From positions 2,170,001 to 2,234,000 of the forward strand of contig OY782506.1 in NCBI GenBank assembly GCA_963677755.1: 64,000 bases of DNA, written 5' to 3'. Numbering within the stretch: the first letter of the stretch is position 1; each line of letters opens with the position of its first letter. This DNA is from JAIOSF01 sp963677755 (GTDB lineage: Bacteria > Campylobacterota > Campylobacteria > Campylobacterales > Arcobacteraceae). Shown here one piece after another: positions 53,374-62,088 of the stretch. The translations under genes and the position numbers were made by a program. The notes beneath the pieces were generated by a model. That model was not told the DNA's origin and did not search any database. It saw only the letters and a program-made list of their open reading frames with translations.

Positions 53374-53694
53374 ATGACAAGTAGTATATTACTAGAATTT
53401 TCAATGTTTCCAACAGATGTTGGGGAGAGTAAAAGTGAATATGTATCTGCTGTTGTAAAATGTGTACGAGAAAGTGGATACGACTATCAACTTACACCAA
53501 TGGCAACAATTGTAGAGTTTCCTAGTATGAGTGAAGCTTTAAACCTAGTAAAAGAGTGTTATGAAGTACTAGAATCAAAAAACTGCAACAGAATCTATTC
53601 TGTACTCAAATTTGATATAAGAAAAAAATCAAAAGATAGAATGAGATCAAAAATACAATCTGTAGAAGATAAAATAGGTGAAGTAAACAAATAA
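53374..53694 (+). CDS. MTH1187-family thiamine-binding protein
   Basis: A 106-residue ferredoxin-like-fold protein of the MTH1187/YkoF-related family (DUF77). Typical stretches are LLEFSMFPTDVGESKSEYV, YQLTPMATIVEFPSM and CNRIYSVLKFDIRK. Studied members bind thiamine; the exact role is unclear. A GGAG precedes the ATG, and the gene is 18 bases after the lipoprotein gene, ending the mla transcript at a clear terminator. Confidence 0.85.
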   Translation: MTSSILLEFSMFPTDVGESKSEYVSAVVKCVRESGYDYQLTPMATIVEFPSMSEALNLVKECYEVLESKNCNRIYSVLKFDIRKKSKDRMRSKIQSVEDKIGEVNK

Positions 53695-53708
53695 AAATTT
53701 GCAAATAT

Positions 53709-53739
53709 AAAAAAGCCTTTACAAAACAGAGGCTTTTTT
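53709..53739 (+). terminator. Rho-independent terminator of the mla transcript
   Basis: AAAAAAGCCT (53709-53718) pairs with AGGCTTTTTT (53730-53739). The loop is 11 bases. It starts 14 bases after the stop of the thiamine-binding gene. Confidence 0.85.
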
Positions 53740-53740
53740 A

Positions 53741-53848
53741 TAATTTTGTCGAAAACCAAGAGAAAACTACTTTCTTACGAAAGGAGTTTACTCCCAGTAA
53801 ATGACTGAAGTAAAAAGTAATTTTATCGCAGCGTTTGCGACAAAATTA
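53741..53848. repeat. Long imperfect palindrome covering the porB stop
   Basis: TAATTTTGTCG (53741-53751) and CGACAAAATTA (53838-53848) are exact inverse complements at the two ends of a 108-base element. Inside are further partial arms (AAAACTACTTT against AGTAATTTTA) and a small tip hairpin, GGAGTTTACTCC. The right arm includes the porB TAA (53846-53848) and the left arm touches the mla terminator. Size and layout resemble the element at infB, although the base sequences differ. Confidence 0.65.
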
Positions 53849-54823
53849 AACTCGTGCTTCCTCTCTTCTTTGTAGATACTCCCATTTTGCATCTACTCTT
53901 TTTTGCCACTCATCAATCAAATATTCATACTCTGGTTTAAATAAATGTTTAAATCTTGGTTGAACACCTAAATAATCTCTAACGGGTACAATATTTTTTG
54001 GTCTATATGTAATATTTAACTCTTCTCCATTAATAATCTCATAAAGAGGAAATACTAATGAATCTGTAGCCATATCAGATACTTCTATTGTTTGGTGAAT
54101 TGGGAACTTCCACTCTGTTGTACAAGCAGACATTGCATTGATATAAACAGGTCCATTTGCATCAAATCCTTTTTGGATTTTTTTCACCATATCTTTCCAT
54201 TTATTTGGAGCAACTTGAGCAACATAAGGAGCACCATGTGCTGCCATAATTTGCATCATATCTTTTTTATTTTGTTTTTCACCATAAGAGTGAGACCCAG
54301 CAGGTGTAGTTGTAGCACTCGCCCCAATAGGTGTAGAAGAACTTCTTTGTCCCCCAGTATTTGCATAAACTTCATTGTCTAAACAAATATACATCATATT
54401 GTGTCCTCTTTCAAAACATCCAGAGATCCATTGAAAACCGATATCATAAGTAGCACCATCACCACCAAAAGCTATAAATTTAGGCTCTGGTGTATTTGGA
54501 TCAATTCTACCTTTGTTTCGTAATGCCATATTTGCTCTCTCTGCTCCTGCAATAGCAGTAGAAGAGTTTTCAAATCCAATATGAATCCATGAACAATCCC
54601 ATGATGTATGAGGATAGATAGCAGTACATACTTCTAAACATCCTGTTGAAGCACCAACAACTAAATTATCATTAGTTGCATTTAAAACTTCTCTTACAAT
54701 AATTGAGTGAGCACATCCTGGACATAGAACATGAGCACCCTCAAATCTCTCTGCTGCTGTTGAGAAAGATTTTAAGTTTTTAATCTCTTTATTTCCTTGT
54801 GGTTTACCTAATAAAGTACTCAT
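53846..54823 (-). CDS. porB: Pyruvate:ferredoxin oxidoreductase beta subunit
   Basis: A 325-residue thiamine-diphosphate subunit. CPGCAHSIIVREV holds the proximal-cluster cysteines; GGDGATYDIGFQWISGCFERG is the TPP/magnesium motif; EVYANTGGQRSSSTP is the characteristic loop. Together with porA it oxidises pyruvate and CoA to acetyl-CoA and CO2. It starts three bases after the porA stop and is the last por gene. A 2-oxoglutarate substrate is less likely because the operon has the Por subunit order and an intact delta subunit. Confidence 0.92.
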   Translation of the reverse strand: MSTLLGKPQGNKEIKNLKSFSTAAERFEGAHVLCPGCAHSIIVREVLNATNDNLVVGASTGCLEVCTAIYPHTSWDCSWIHIGFENSSTAIAGAERANMALRNKGRIDPNTPEPKFIAFGGDGATYDIGFQWISGCFERGHNMMYICLDNEVYANTGGQRSSSTPIGASATTTPAGSHSYGEKQNKKDMMQIMAAHGAPYVAQVAPNKWKDMVKKIQKGFDANGPVYINAMSACTTEWKFPIHQTIEVSDMATDSLVFPLYEIINGEELNITYRPKNIVPVRDYLGVQPRFKHLFKPEYEYLIDEWQKRVDAKWEYLQRREEARV

Positions 54824-54826
54824 TTT

Positions 54827-56065
54827 TTATCCTTCTACACTATAATATTTTAACTCTGGTCCTCTAACACCAATCCACTTTTGGATTGCACCATCAAGTT
54901 TTCCAGCATCAACTTCTGCTTGAGCATCTTTGTATATTGTACTTAAGTGTCCAATATTAATATCTCTACCACCTAGTCCATAAATTTTGTTACTTACTAA
55001 TGGTCTATTTGTTGTATTAAATAACGCTGCTGTAACATCATTATATAGTAATCCAGTTTGACCACCTGGAGCACTTCTATCCATACATACAACTGCTTTT
55101 GCATTTTTAAGAACTTCTACAAGTTTATCCATTTGAGTAGGTCTAAAAACTCTAGGCATTACAACACCAGCTTTTATCCCCTCTTCTCTCATCTTATCAG
55201 CTGCTACTTGAGCTGTTTGATAAGTAGTACCCATACATACAACAATCACATCTGCATCATCTGCTTTGTATGATTCAACCATATTGTATTTTCTACCACT
55301 GATTTTTGCATATTCTTCAAATACTTCTTCAATAACAGCTTGAGAATCCATCATCGCTTTATTTTGTTTTGCTTTATGCTCAAAATGCCAATCAGATTCA
55401 GTTTGAACACCATGTGTTACAGGTTTATCAAAGTTTAACATTGAGTTTACTTCTTTAAAATCTCCAACGAAATCATAAGCATCTTTATCACTTAAAGGTC
55501 TTACATTTTGTGCTTTATGTGATGTTAAAAATCCATCTTGATTTACAATAACAGGAAGTCTTACATCCATATGCTCACCAATTCTAAATGCACATAATAC
55601 TAAATCATATGACTCTTCAGGTGTACATGCATCTAAAGATATCCAACCTGATTGACTTGCAAGATACATATCAGAGTGGTCACCATTTACATTTAATGGT
55701 GCTGCTAAAGCTCTATTAATCATACATAAAACAATTGGTAATCTCATACCAGAAGCTTGATATAAAGTCTCAACCATAAGTGCAAGTCCTTGAGAAGAAG
55801 TTGCAGTTGCAGCACGTGCACCAGCAGCACTTGCTCCAATACATCCAGACATAGCTGCATGTTCTGATTCAGTCATAATCATCTCACCATCTACATAACC
55901 ATTTGCGTTATGCATAGCATATCCTTCAACTGTACCTGTTGATGGTGTAATAGGGTATGCAGAAACAACATCAACGCTTGCTTGTCTTAACGCATGAGAG
56001 TTTGCAAGATTTCCATCCCAAACTTCAACATCATGTAGTTCCATTGTTCTTTTATTTCTATACAT
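54827..56065 (-). CDS. porA: Pyruvate:ferredoxin oxidoreductase alpha subunit
   Basis: A 412-residue subunit. VEVWDGNLANSHALRQASVDVVSAYPITPSTGTVEGY opens the TPP-pyrimidine domain in the usual way; ESEHAAMSGCIGASAAGARAATATSSQGLALM follows. ATG 56065 is chosen; an in-frame GTG at 56077 sits against its own ribosome site and is less likely, and a third option is the ATG seven codons further in. porD overlaps the GTG version but lies five bases before the ATG one. Confidence 0.93.
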   Translation of the reverse strand: MYRNKRTMELHDVEVWDGNLANSHALRQASVDVVSAYPITPSTGTVEGYAMHNANGYVDGEMIMTESEHAAMSGCIGASAAGARAATATSSQGLALMVETLYQASGMRLPIVLCMINRALAAPLNVNGDHSDMYLASQSGWISLDACTPEESYDLVLCAFRIGEHMDVRLPVIVNQDGFLTSHKAQNVRPLSDKDAYDFVGDFKEVNSMLNFDKPVTHGVQTESDWHFEHKAKQNKAMMDSQAVIEEVFEEYAKISGRKYNMVESYKADDADVIVVCMGTTYQTAQVAADKMREEGIKAGVVMPRVFRPTQMDKLVEVLKNAKAVVCMDRSAPGGQTGLLYNDVTAALFNTTNRPLVSNKIYGLGGRDINIGHLSTIYKDAQAEVDAGKLDGAIQKWIGVRGPELKYYSVEG

Positions 56066-56069
56066 CTTC

Positions 56070-56531
56070 TTATTCACCTTTCTTTTTCTTCTCTGGCCAT
56101 TGCATCAGAGCATCTTCATTTTTTGTATTTTCATCAAACATAACTAAAGATTTAGGATTTGTAGGACAAACTTCAGAACAGATTCCACACCCTTTACAGT
56201 GATTATAATCAATTCCAACCATCTCTTTATCTCTTGAAATTATAGAACTATCTGGACAGTATAACCAACAATTTTGGCAATCTATACAAAGATCAACATT
56301 CCATACTGGTTTTGCAACTCTCCAATCTCCAACATATTTATTCATTGAATTTGTTTCAGCTACATTTCTATCTTCTGGGTGAACATCAACAACTGTATGG
56401 TCTATATCACCTTCAAATGAAAAACATGCTGCTCCTTGAACTAATTCATCCCATCCCATATCCCAAATTGAATTTTCAAATTGATCTTTACTTTTATATA
56501 AATTATTTACTAAGTCTTTATGTTGTGCCAT
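56070..56531 (-). CDS. porD: Pyruvate:ferredoxin oxidoreductase delta subunit
   Basis: A 153-residue ferredoxin-like subunit. Two [4Fe-4S] motifs are present: CIDCQNCWLYCPD and CKGCGICSEVCPTNP. It carries electrons from the TPP centre to ferredoxin or flavodoxin. The first 80 residues are an extension without clusters, as in Helicobacter PorD. GGAG precedes the ATG. It starts nine bases after the porC stop. Confidence 0.93.
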   Translation of the reverse strand: MAQHKDLVNNLYKSKDQFENSIWDMGWDELVQGAACFSFEGDIDHTVVDVHPEDRNVAETNSMNKYVGDWRVAKPVWNVDLCIDCQNCWLYCPDSSIISRDKEMVGIDYNHCKGCGICSEVCPTNPKSLVMFDENTKNEDALMQWPEKKKKGE

Positions 56532-56540
56532 AATTATCTC

Positions 56541-57104
56541 CTATTTAACTTCATCATATGCGCGTTGTATAGCTAACATATTTGCATCTATAATTTTCTC
56601 TGGAAGTTTTTTAAGCACTAGTTTCATTGATTGCTTAAACTCTTCAATAGGAAACATTCCACTTATTTTTATAAAAGCACCTAGTACCGGTGTATTTGGT
56701 ATAGGTCTTCCAATAGTTTCTTGTGCAATTTTTAAACAATCTAATATGAAAACTCTCTCTTCTTTCCCTTGTAATGCAGGGATTAAAGATATTAACTCAC
56801 TTTTATCAAGATGTGTAGTAATAATATACTTTGTATTCTCATCACAGTCTTCAGTAATATTATCAGAAAAAGCTAATCCTGGATCTATAACAAAAACATA
56901 GTTAGGACACATATATCTTTCATGATTTAAAAGTAAATTATCATCAACTCTGTTATAAGCTGTCATTGCAGCACCTCTTTTTGCAGACCCATAAAATGAA
57001 AATGCTTGCACTTGCTTACCAGTTGCTGCCAATACTGAAGCTAATCCCTTAGCCCCCGTAACCGCTCCTTGCCCAGCACGACTGTGCCATCTAATCTCTA
57101 GCAT
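56541..57104 (-). CDS. porC: Pyruvate:ferredoxin oxidoreductase gamma subunit
   Basis: A 187-residue subunit. EIRWHSRAGQGAVTGAKGLA and SFYGSAKRGAAMTAYNRV are the family signatures; it contributes CoA binding. First gene of the porCDAB operon, with GGAG six bases before the ATG. The 84-base gap upstream holds TATTAT and TATAAA boxes on the minus strand that could be the -10, but I cannot choose between them. Confidence 0.92.
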   Translation of the reverse strand: MLEIRWHSRAGQGAVTGAKGLASVLAATGKQVQAFSFYGSAKRGAAMTAYNRVDDNLLLNHERYMCPNYVFVIDPGLAFSDNITEDCDENTKYIITTHLDKSELISLIPALQGKEERVFILDCLKIAQETIGRPIPNTPVLGAFIKISGMFPIEEFKQSMKLVLKKLPEKIIDANMLAIQRAYDEVK

Positions 57105-57188
57105 TTTAACTCCTATACTTTTTGTTTATTTTATAATATTAACTAAACTATAATTTCTTAGCCCAATTTTAAGCAATTACAACTTACA

Positions 57189-57854
57189 TTATGCTTTAGA
57201 AATGGTGCTTTTAATTAAATTTACCGCTTCTAAAGCATTGGTGGTTACATAGGGTGTGTAGCAACATAACTCTTTCTTATATCCATATCCACACAACACA
57301 CCACAGCTACTTACATTAGCTCGGTTTGCTGCAATCAAATCTAACTTTGTATCTCCTATCATAAAAACATCCCTAGATGGTACTATTTTCATCTTTTTAA
57401 GTGCTACTTCTATTGGTTCTGGATCTGGTTTTGGATTTTGTACCTCTTGACGACCAATTATTACCTCAAAATACTCAAAAATTCCAAGATTTTTTAATAA
57501 AGGTATACTATATTTGGTTGTTTTTGTAGTAACCACTGCAAGCTTCGCAAATTTTGATGCTTCTTCTACTGCTTCTTTAGCAAATTCTAATAAAATTGTT
57601 TTTTCTTCTGATATCTTTTGGTAATTTTCTTTATAACTATTTACAAAATCTACCACCTTTTCTTTTTCTATTCCCAAATTAGCAAACATAATATCTAAGG
57701 GATATCCAATGTGACTTTTTATCTCTTCATCATCTCCACTGAAATTATAACCTTGTTTGTTAAAAGCATAATAGAATGACTCTAGTATAGCCTCTGTGCT
57801 ATCTATTAAAGTACCATCTAAATCAAATAGTATTGTTATATTTTTGTTATTCAC
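57189..57854 (-). CDS. HAD-family phosphatase (phosphoglycolate phosphatase-like)
   Basis: A 221-residue HAD hydrolase. Motif I is FDLDGTLIDSTE (nucleophile D11, acid D13), motif II VVTTKT, the lysine KPDPEP and motif III MIGDTKLDLIAAN. An alpha-helical cap between about 20 and 90 marks subclass I, the Gph-like group. The substrate may be phosphoglycolate or another small phosphoester; the sequence does not decide. The start is GTG 57854, overlapping the upstream substrate-binding gene by eight bases. Confidence 0.88.
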   Translation of the reverse strand: MNNKNITILFDLDGTLIDSTEAILESFYYAFNKQGYNFSGDDEEIKSHIGYPLDIMFANLGIEKEKVVDFVNSYKENYQKISEEKTILLEFAKEAVEEASKFAKLAVVTTKTTKYSIPLLKNLGIFEYFEVIIGRQEVQNPKPDPEPIEVALKKMKIVPSRDVFMIGDTKLDLIAANRANVSSCGVLCGYGYKKELCCYTPYVTTNALEAVNLIKSTISKA

Positions 57855-59349
57855 TTTTTATCCACTCCTCTTGATTGTGTGTAATACCAATTAATGCTGG
57901 TTTTACATTTTTTATATTTTTATTAACCGCCGTTATACTATTAGGTACAAATAAAAACAAATACGGTAAATCGGCACTAATATATTTATAGATTTTTTTA
58001 TAAATTTTACTAAACTCTTTTTTATCTATTGTTCTTTCTGCTTCTTCTATTAATCTATCAACTTCTGCATTTTTATATCCTACAAAATTAAATCCACCTT
58101 TTTTATCACTATTGCTATGCCAAATAGATCTGGCATCTGGAGTAAGAGACAAGTTCCAGCCTAATATAACGGCTTCAAAATTTCTTGGATGCACGACTGT
58201 ATTTAAAAAAGCTTGCCATTCCATAACTCGTATTTTCATCTCTACACCTATTTGTTTTAATTGATGTTGCATTATTTGAGCTACATTAACTCCTGTTGAG
58301 CTTCCAGCACTTGTAATAACAGTAAAACGAAATGGATTTTCTTTAGTATAACCTGCTTCTTTTAGTAACCGTTTAGCTTTTTGTTTATTTTGGATTATTG
58401 GTTTTATATCTTCATTGTATGCGATACTTCCTTTTAAAAAAGGTCCTGTAGAAACAGAAGCATGTCCAAAATAAAGTATATCTGCCATCTGTTGTCTATC
58501 AATAGCATAACTAATTGCTTCTCTTACTTTTAAATTTTTAAACTTTTCACTTTTTAAATTTAAACCTACATAGGAGTAACCAAAACTTTGCTTTTCATAA
58601 ATATTAAAATTTGATTGAAATTCTTGATCAATTTGTCTATCAACTTGAATAGGTGTTAACCCACCTAAATCTAATTGTTTTTGTTTTAACATATAAAATG
58701 AAGTAGTAGGATCAGGAACAAATTTATATAAAATTTGCTCTATTTGAGGAACCTTTCCAAAATAGTCCTTATTAACTTCAAGGATAATATCTTGTGATAA
58801 TTTTAACTCTTTTAGTTTATAAGGACCCGTACCTATTGGTTTTTTATTAAAAGTTGCTGTCATAATATTTTTTTCATCTTTTAATAAATGATACGGTAAC
58901 ACTCCCATCATCCAAATTTCTAATGCTTTAAAATAAGGCTCTTTATAGTTGATTTTTATAGTGTATTTATCTACTATCTCTACAGATTTCACTTTAGCAT
59001 AATTTGAAGTATACGGAGAAAATATTTTTGGATTTATTATTGTATTATAAGTAAATAAAAAATCTTGCGAAGTGAACTCTTCTCCATCATGCCAATGAAC
59101 ATTTTGTTTGAGTTTTACTATTAGAGTTGTTTTATCTTGGAAATAATATGATTGTGCTAAATCTTCTACAACATTTCCATCTTTATCATATTTAAAAAGT
59201 CCATTAAAAATCCAATCTGCAATTTCACTACTTGGAGCATCAGTTGCTAATATAGGATTAATTCTACTGGGATTTGAGGCTAAACTTAAATTTAGTGTTG
59301 ATGAGAATAAAAAAGTTTGTATGATAAGTAAAAATATAAGGTTTTTCAT
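57847..59349 (-). CDS. Peptide ABC transporter substrate-binding protein (DppA/OppA family)
   Basis: A 500-residue solute-binding protein of family 5. The signal peptide is about 1-18 (MKNLIFLLIIQTFLFSS). Body motifs include ATDAPSSEIADWIFNGLFKYD, LKQNVHWHDGEEFTSQDFLFTYN and AISYAIDRQQMADILYFG. ATG 59349 is the only position that gives a signal peptide, though no ribosome site is visible; the open frame upstream runs through the terminator and rpsI in another frame. No permease or ATPase gene is adjacent. The ligand could be a peptide, nickel or haem. Confidence 0.88.
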   Translation of the reverse strand: MKNLIFLLIIQTFLFSSTLNLSLASNPSRINPILATDAPSSEIADWIFNGLFKYDKDGNVVEDLAQSYYFQDKTTLIVKLKQNVHWHDGEEFTSQDFLFTYNTIINPKIFSPYTSNYAKVKSVEIVDKYTIKINYKEPYFKALEIWMMGVLPYHLLKDEKNIMTATFNKKPIGTGPYKLKELKLSQDIILEVNKDYFGKVPQIEQILYKFVPDPTTSFYMLKQKQLDLGGLTPIQVDRQIDQEFQSNFNIYEKQSFGYSYVGLNLKSEKFKNLKVREAISYAIDRQQMADILYFGHASVSTGPFLKGSIAYNEDIKPIIQNKQKAKRLLKEAGYTKENPFRFTVITSAGSSTGVNVAQIMQHQLKQIGVEMKIRVMEWQAFLNTVVHPRNFEAVILGWNLSLTPDARSIWHSNSDKKGGFNFVGYKNAEVDRLIEEAERTIDKKEFSKIYKKIYKYISADLPYLFLFVPNSITAVNKNIKNVKPALIGITHNQEEWIKSE

Positions 59350-59366
59350 ATTGAATTGTACATAAA

Positions 59367-59398
59367 AAAAGCCAAAAAGAAAATTCTTTTTGGCTTTT
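59367..59398 (-). terminator. Strong terminator after rplM-rpsI
   Basis: AAAAGCCAAAAAG (59367-59379) pairs with CTTTTTGGCTTTT (59386-59398), 13 perfect pairs around a six-base loop. On the minus strand the hairpin ends in a run of seven T. It starts 25 bases after the rpsI stop and its T run ends about 14 bases before the ATG of the substrate-binding gene. Confidence 0.88.
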
Positions 59399-59422
59399 GC
59401 AGAAAACTGGTAAAAATACCGA

Positions 59423-59812
59423 TTATCTTTTTGAGAACTGAGGAGATCTTCTCGCTTTTCTTTTCCCTGGCTTTTTTCTTTCAACAGATCTAGAATCTCT
59501 TGTAAGTAAACCGTGTGGTTTAAGAACTGTTCTGAATTGCTCATCATAAGCAACTAATGCTCTTGAAATACCATGTCTTAAAGCATCAGCTTGTGCAGAG
59601 TAACCACCACCTAAAGTTTTTGCTACTATGTTTACTGATTCTAATTGTTTAGATACTTCTAGTGGTTGTCTAACTCTTTTTTTAAGAGCTTCATGACCAC
59701 CAAGCCATACATTTAATGCTACACCATTTACAGTGATTTCACCTTTTCCAACTTCTAACCACACTTTTGCAATTGCAGTTTTTCTTCTTCCTGTTGCGTA
59801 TACTTTTGCCAT
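59423..59812 (-). CDS. rpsI: 30S ribosomal protein S9
   Basis: A 129-residue ribosomal protein. The N-terminal VYATGRRKTAIAKVWL and the basic C-terminal tail GKRKARRSPQFSKR, which reaches the P-site tRNA, are both complete. It follows rplM by five bases, the universal pairing. Confidence 0.97.
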   Translation of the reverse strand: MAKVYATGRRKTAIAKVWLEVGKGEITVNGVALNVWLGGHEALKKRVRQPLEVSKQLESVNIVAKTLGGGYSAQADALRHGISRALVAYDEQFRTVLKPHGLLTRDSRSVERKKPGKRKARRSPQFSKR

Positions 59813-59817
59813 CTATA

Positions 59818-60237
59818 TTATCCTTGTACCTGTGCTGTATGTGGGTGTTCGCTACCTTCATAAACTTTTAAGTTTTTAAGTATTTTTGCACCTAATTTTG
59901 TTTTTGGTAACATCCCTCTTGTAGCTAATCTAAATAACTTTTCTGGGTTGTTTTCTAACATATCTGACATTTTGTGAGTTTTTGTACTACCAAAATAACC
60001 AGAGTGTGTGAAGTAATTTTTATCTGCTAATTTAGCACCAGTAAATTTAACTTTACCAGCATTAATAATAACAACATTATCTCCACAATCAATATTAGGT
60101 GTAAATGTTGGTTTATTTTTCCCTCTTAAAATTGTTGCAACTTCTGTAATTAATCTACCGAAAATTCTATCTGTAGCATCGATTACAATCCAGTCTTTTT
60201 TAACATCTATTTGATGTATACTTTGTGTAAATTTCAT
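59818..60237 (-). CDS. rplM: 50S ribosomal protein L13
   Basis: A 139-residue ribosomal protein. WIVIDATDRIFGRLITEVA, the IDCGDNVVIINAGKVKFTG stretch and MLPKTKLGAKILKNLKVYEG are standard L13 sequences. First gene of the rplM-rpsI operon. The 170-base divergent region before bioF holds two AAGCTT copies at about 60286-60302 and AT-rich promoter-like sequence. Confidence 0.97.
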   Translation of the reverse strand: MKFTQSIHQIDVKKDWIVIDATDRIFGRLITEVATILRGKNKPTFTPNIDCGDNVVIINAGKVKFTGAKLADKNYFTHSGYFGSTKTHKMSDMLENNPEKLFRLATRGMLPKTKLGAKILKNLKVYEGSEHPHTAQVQG

Positions 60238-60407
60238 CTGAAATATATCCTTTCTTGAAAATAAGTTCGGAATAATAGGCGAATAAAGCTTATATAAAGC
60301 TTAAAATAAGGTTCTTATAAGTTTTATTTTCAAATTCTTTTTTTATCATCACTGATTTAGTTAGGTTAGAATATAATTATATCAATATAAACATAAAGTG
60401 AATACCT

Positions 60408-61514
60408 ATGAACTATTACAATAAAGAATTACTAGCTATAAAAAAATCAAATCGATTTAGAAAACGAACTCTCTATAATCCTTCTTTAAAAGACTTAGCT
60501 TCTAATGACTATTTAGGATTAGCAGCAAATAAACAAACATTTACAAAAGCATACAATAGAGTCTCAAAAGAAAGATTTATTGCTCCAAAAGCTTCTGTTA
60601 TTGTCAACGGATATTCTAAGATTCATAGAAAGTTTGAAAAAAAACTTTATAAACTCAATGGTTTCGAGGATGGTATAGTTGTAGGAAGTGGTTTTTTGGC
60701 AAATATCTCTTTAATAGAAAGTATGGCAAGAAAAAAAGATATTATCTTTATAGATGAAGAGTATCATGCAAGTGGGATATTAGCTTCAAAACTTACACAA
60801 GGTGAAGTTGTATTTTTTAAACACAATGATTATGACGATTTAGAAAGCAAAATAAACTCTAGTACCAACTACAATAGAATTCTTATAGCTATAGAAGGTG
60901 TTTACTCTATGGGTGGAGATATAGCTTCCATAGAATTTTATCATATCTCAAACAAATACAATGCTATTTTAATAGTTGATGAAGCTCATAGCTCAGGTGT
61001 CATTGGGAAAAACCTACTTGGATGGTTTGATTATCATAAAATAAAACCAAAATCTAATCATCTGAAAATGGGAACACTAGGAAAAGCTTATGGAAGTTAT
61101 GGAGCTTATATCTTAGCTTCTAAGGAGATAATCTCATTTTTAGAAAATAGAGCAAAACCTATCATATATAGTACAGCACCATCACTTTTTGATATAGCTT
61201 TAGGGTATGAAAACCTTAAATATATAGTGAAAAACAAACAAGCTATATCAGAGAAAATTTCAGAATACCAACAAATAGTGAAAGAGACGTTAGGTATCAC
61301 TACAAAATCTATGATTGTCCCAATAGTAATTGATGATAATAAAAAAGTACTCCAAATACAAAATCAACTTTTAGAATCTGGATATATAGTAGGTGCCATA
61401 CGACAACCAACTGTAAAAAAAGCTATCATACGACTTATAATCAAACTCGATATTAGAAAAAATGACCTTAGGCAAACTTGTACACTAATTAGCAATTTTT
61501 TACAAAAGAACTAA
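60408..61514 (+). CDS. bioF: 8-amino-7-oxononanoate synthase or related alpha-oxoamine synthase
   Basis: A 368-residue PLP enzyme of the KBL/BioF family. The PLP lysine is K226 (MGTLGKAYGSYGAY), the aspartate D191 (IVDEAHSSGVIG), and substrate-loop features include ASNDYLGLA and ESMARKKDIIFIDEEYHAS. BioF joins pimeloyl-ACP or -CoA to alanine in biotin synthesis. No other bio gene is in the window, so a glycine C-acetyltransferase role cannot be excluded, though length and N terminus favour BioF. Confidence 0.83.
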   Translation: MNYYNKELLAIKKSNRFRKRTLYNPSLKDLASNDYLGLAANKQTFTKAYNRVSKERFIAPKASVIVNGYSKIHRKFEKKLYKLNGFEDGIVVGSGFLANISLIESMARKKDIIFIDEEYHASGILASKLTQGEVVFFKHNDYDDLESKINSSTNYNRILIAIEGVYSMGGDIASIEFYHISNKYNAILIVDEAHSSGVIGKNLLGWFDYHKIKPKSNHLKMGTLGKAYGSYGAYILASKEIISFLENRAKPIIYSTAPSLFDIALGYENLKYIVKNKQAISEKISEYQQIVKETLGITTKSMIVPIVIDDNKKVLQIQNQLLESGYIVGAIRQPTVKKAIIRLIIKLDIRKNDLRQTCTLISNFLQKN

Positions 61515-61535
61515 TATTTCACTAGTTCTTTTGTA
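61501..61535. terminator. Bidirectional terminator between bioF and the glycine-zipper gene
   Basis: TACAAAAGAACTA (61501-61513) and TAGTTCTTTTGTA (61523-61535) form 13 perfect pairs around a nine-base loop. The bioF TAA lies in the left arm. The two genes converge and share this element. Confidence 0.85.
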
Positions 61536-61543
61536 CTTTCAAA

Positions 61544-62044
61544 TTAATAAACTGTTATAGTTTTTTTGATATTTAGATATTCAATTGGTTCTTTAGTTTG
61601 TTTACAATATTTTACACCATCAACATAAGCACAGTTGTTGTATCCAATAGTTTTTTGAACTGTTCTATACTCATATTTTGGTTCACATCTTGTAACTGTT
61701 TCATATGATTTACAAGTTTTTCCAGCTCTCATACTATTTGCAGTATAAGCTCCACCTAGACCACCAACAACCTTAGCTACATCTCTACCACTTCCACTAC
61801 CAATTTGATTTCCAATAGCAAGACCAATAACTGTACCAACTATTGTATCTACACCTATTGAGTTTGTATCAGTATTTCCACATCTTACATTTACCTCAAC
61901 AGTATCTTCATAACACTGTTCACCCACTTTTATTTTTTCTGTAAATGGTTTAGTAATAAGTGTTGACTCTGTCACTTTAATCATCTCTGCTTGTAACCCT
62001 GATGCTAATAAACCAGCCATCAAAATATATTTTAAACTTTTCAT
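61544..62044 (-). CDS. Glycine-zipper 2TM-domain envelope protein
   Basis: A 166-residue exported protein. Signal peptide about 1-19 (YILMAGLLASGLQA). A glycine-zipper segment at about 70-105 (GTVIGLAIGNQIGSGSGRD, then GGLGGAYTANS) is typical of SlyB/RcnB-like outer-membrane proteins. Six or more cysteines (EQCYED, NVRCGN, KTCKSY, TRCEPK, YNNCAY, KYCKQT) probably form disulfides. ATG 62044 has GGAG six bases upstream, better than ATG 62056. Function is structural at best guess. Confidence 0.82.
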   Translation of the reverse strand: MKSLKYILMAGLLASGLQAEMIKVTESTLITKPFTEKIKVGEQCYEDTVEVNVRCGNTDTNSIGVDTIVGTVIGLAIGNQIGSGSGRDVAKVVGGLGGAYTANSMRAGKTCKSYETVTRCEPKYEYRTVQKTIGYNNCAYVDGVKYCKQTKEPIEYLNIKKTITVY

Positions 62045-62088
62045 TCTTTTCTCCATATTGTATATATAGTAATTATATCATTATGTAT

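Noticed and set aside
59350..59553. 68-residue N-terminal extension of the peptide-binding protein
   Set aside because: It would run through the rpsI terminator and the rpsI 3' end in another frame and would bury the signal peptide.
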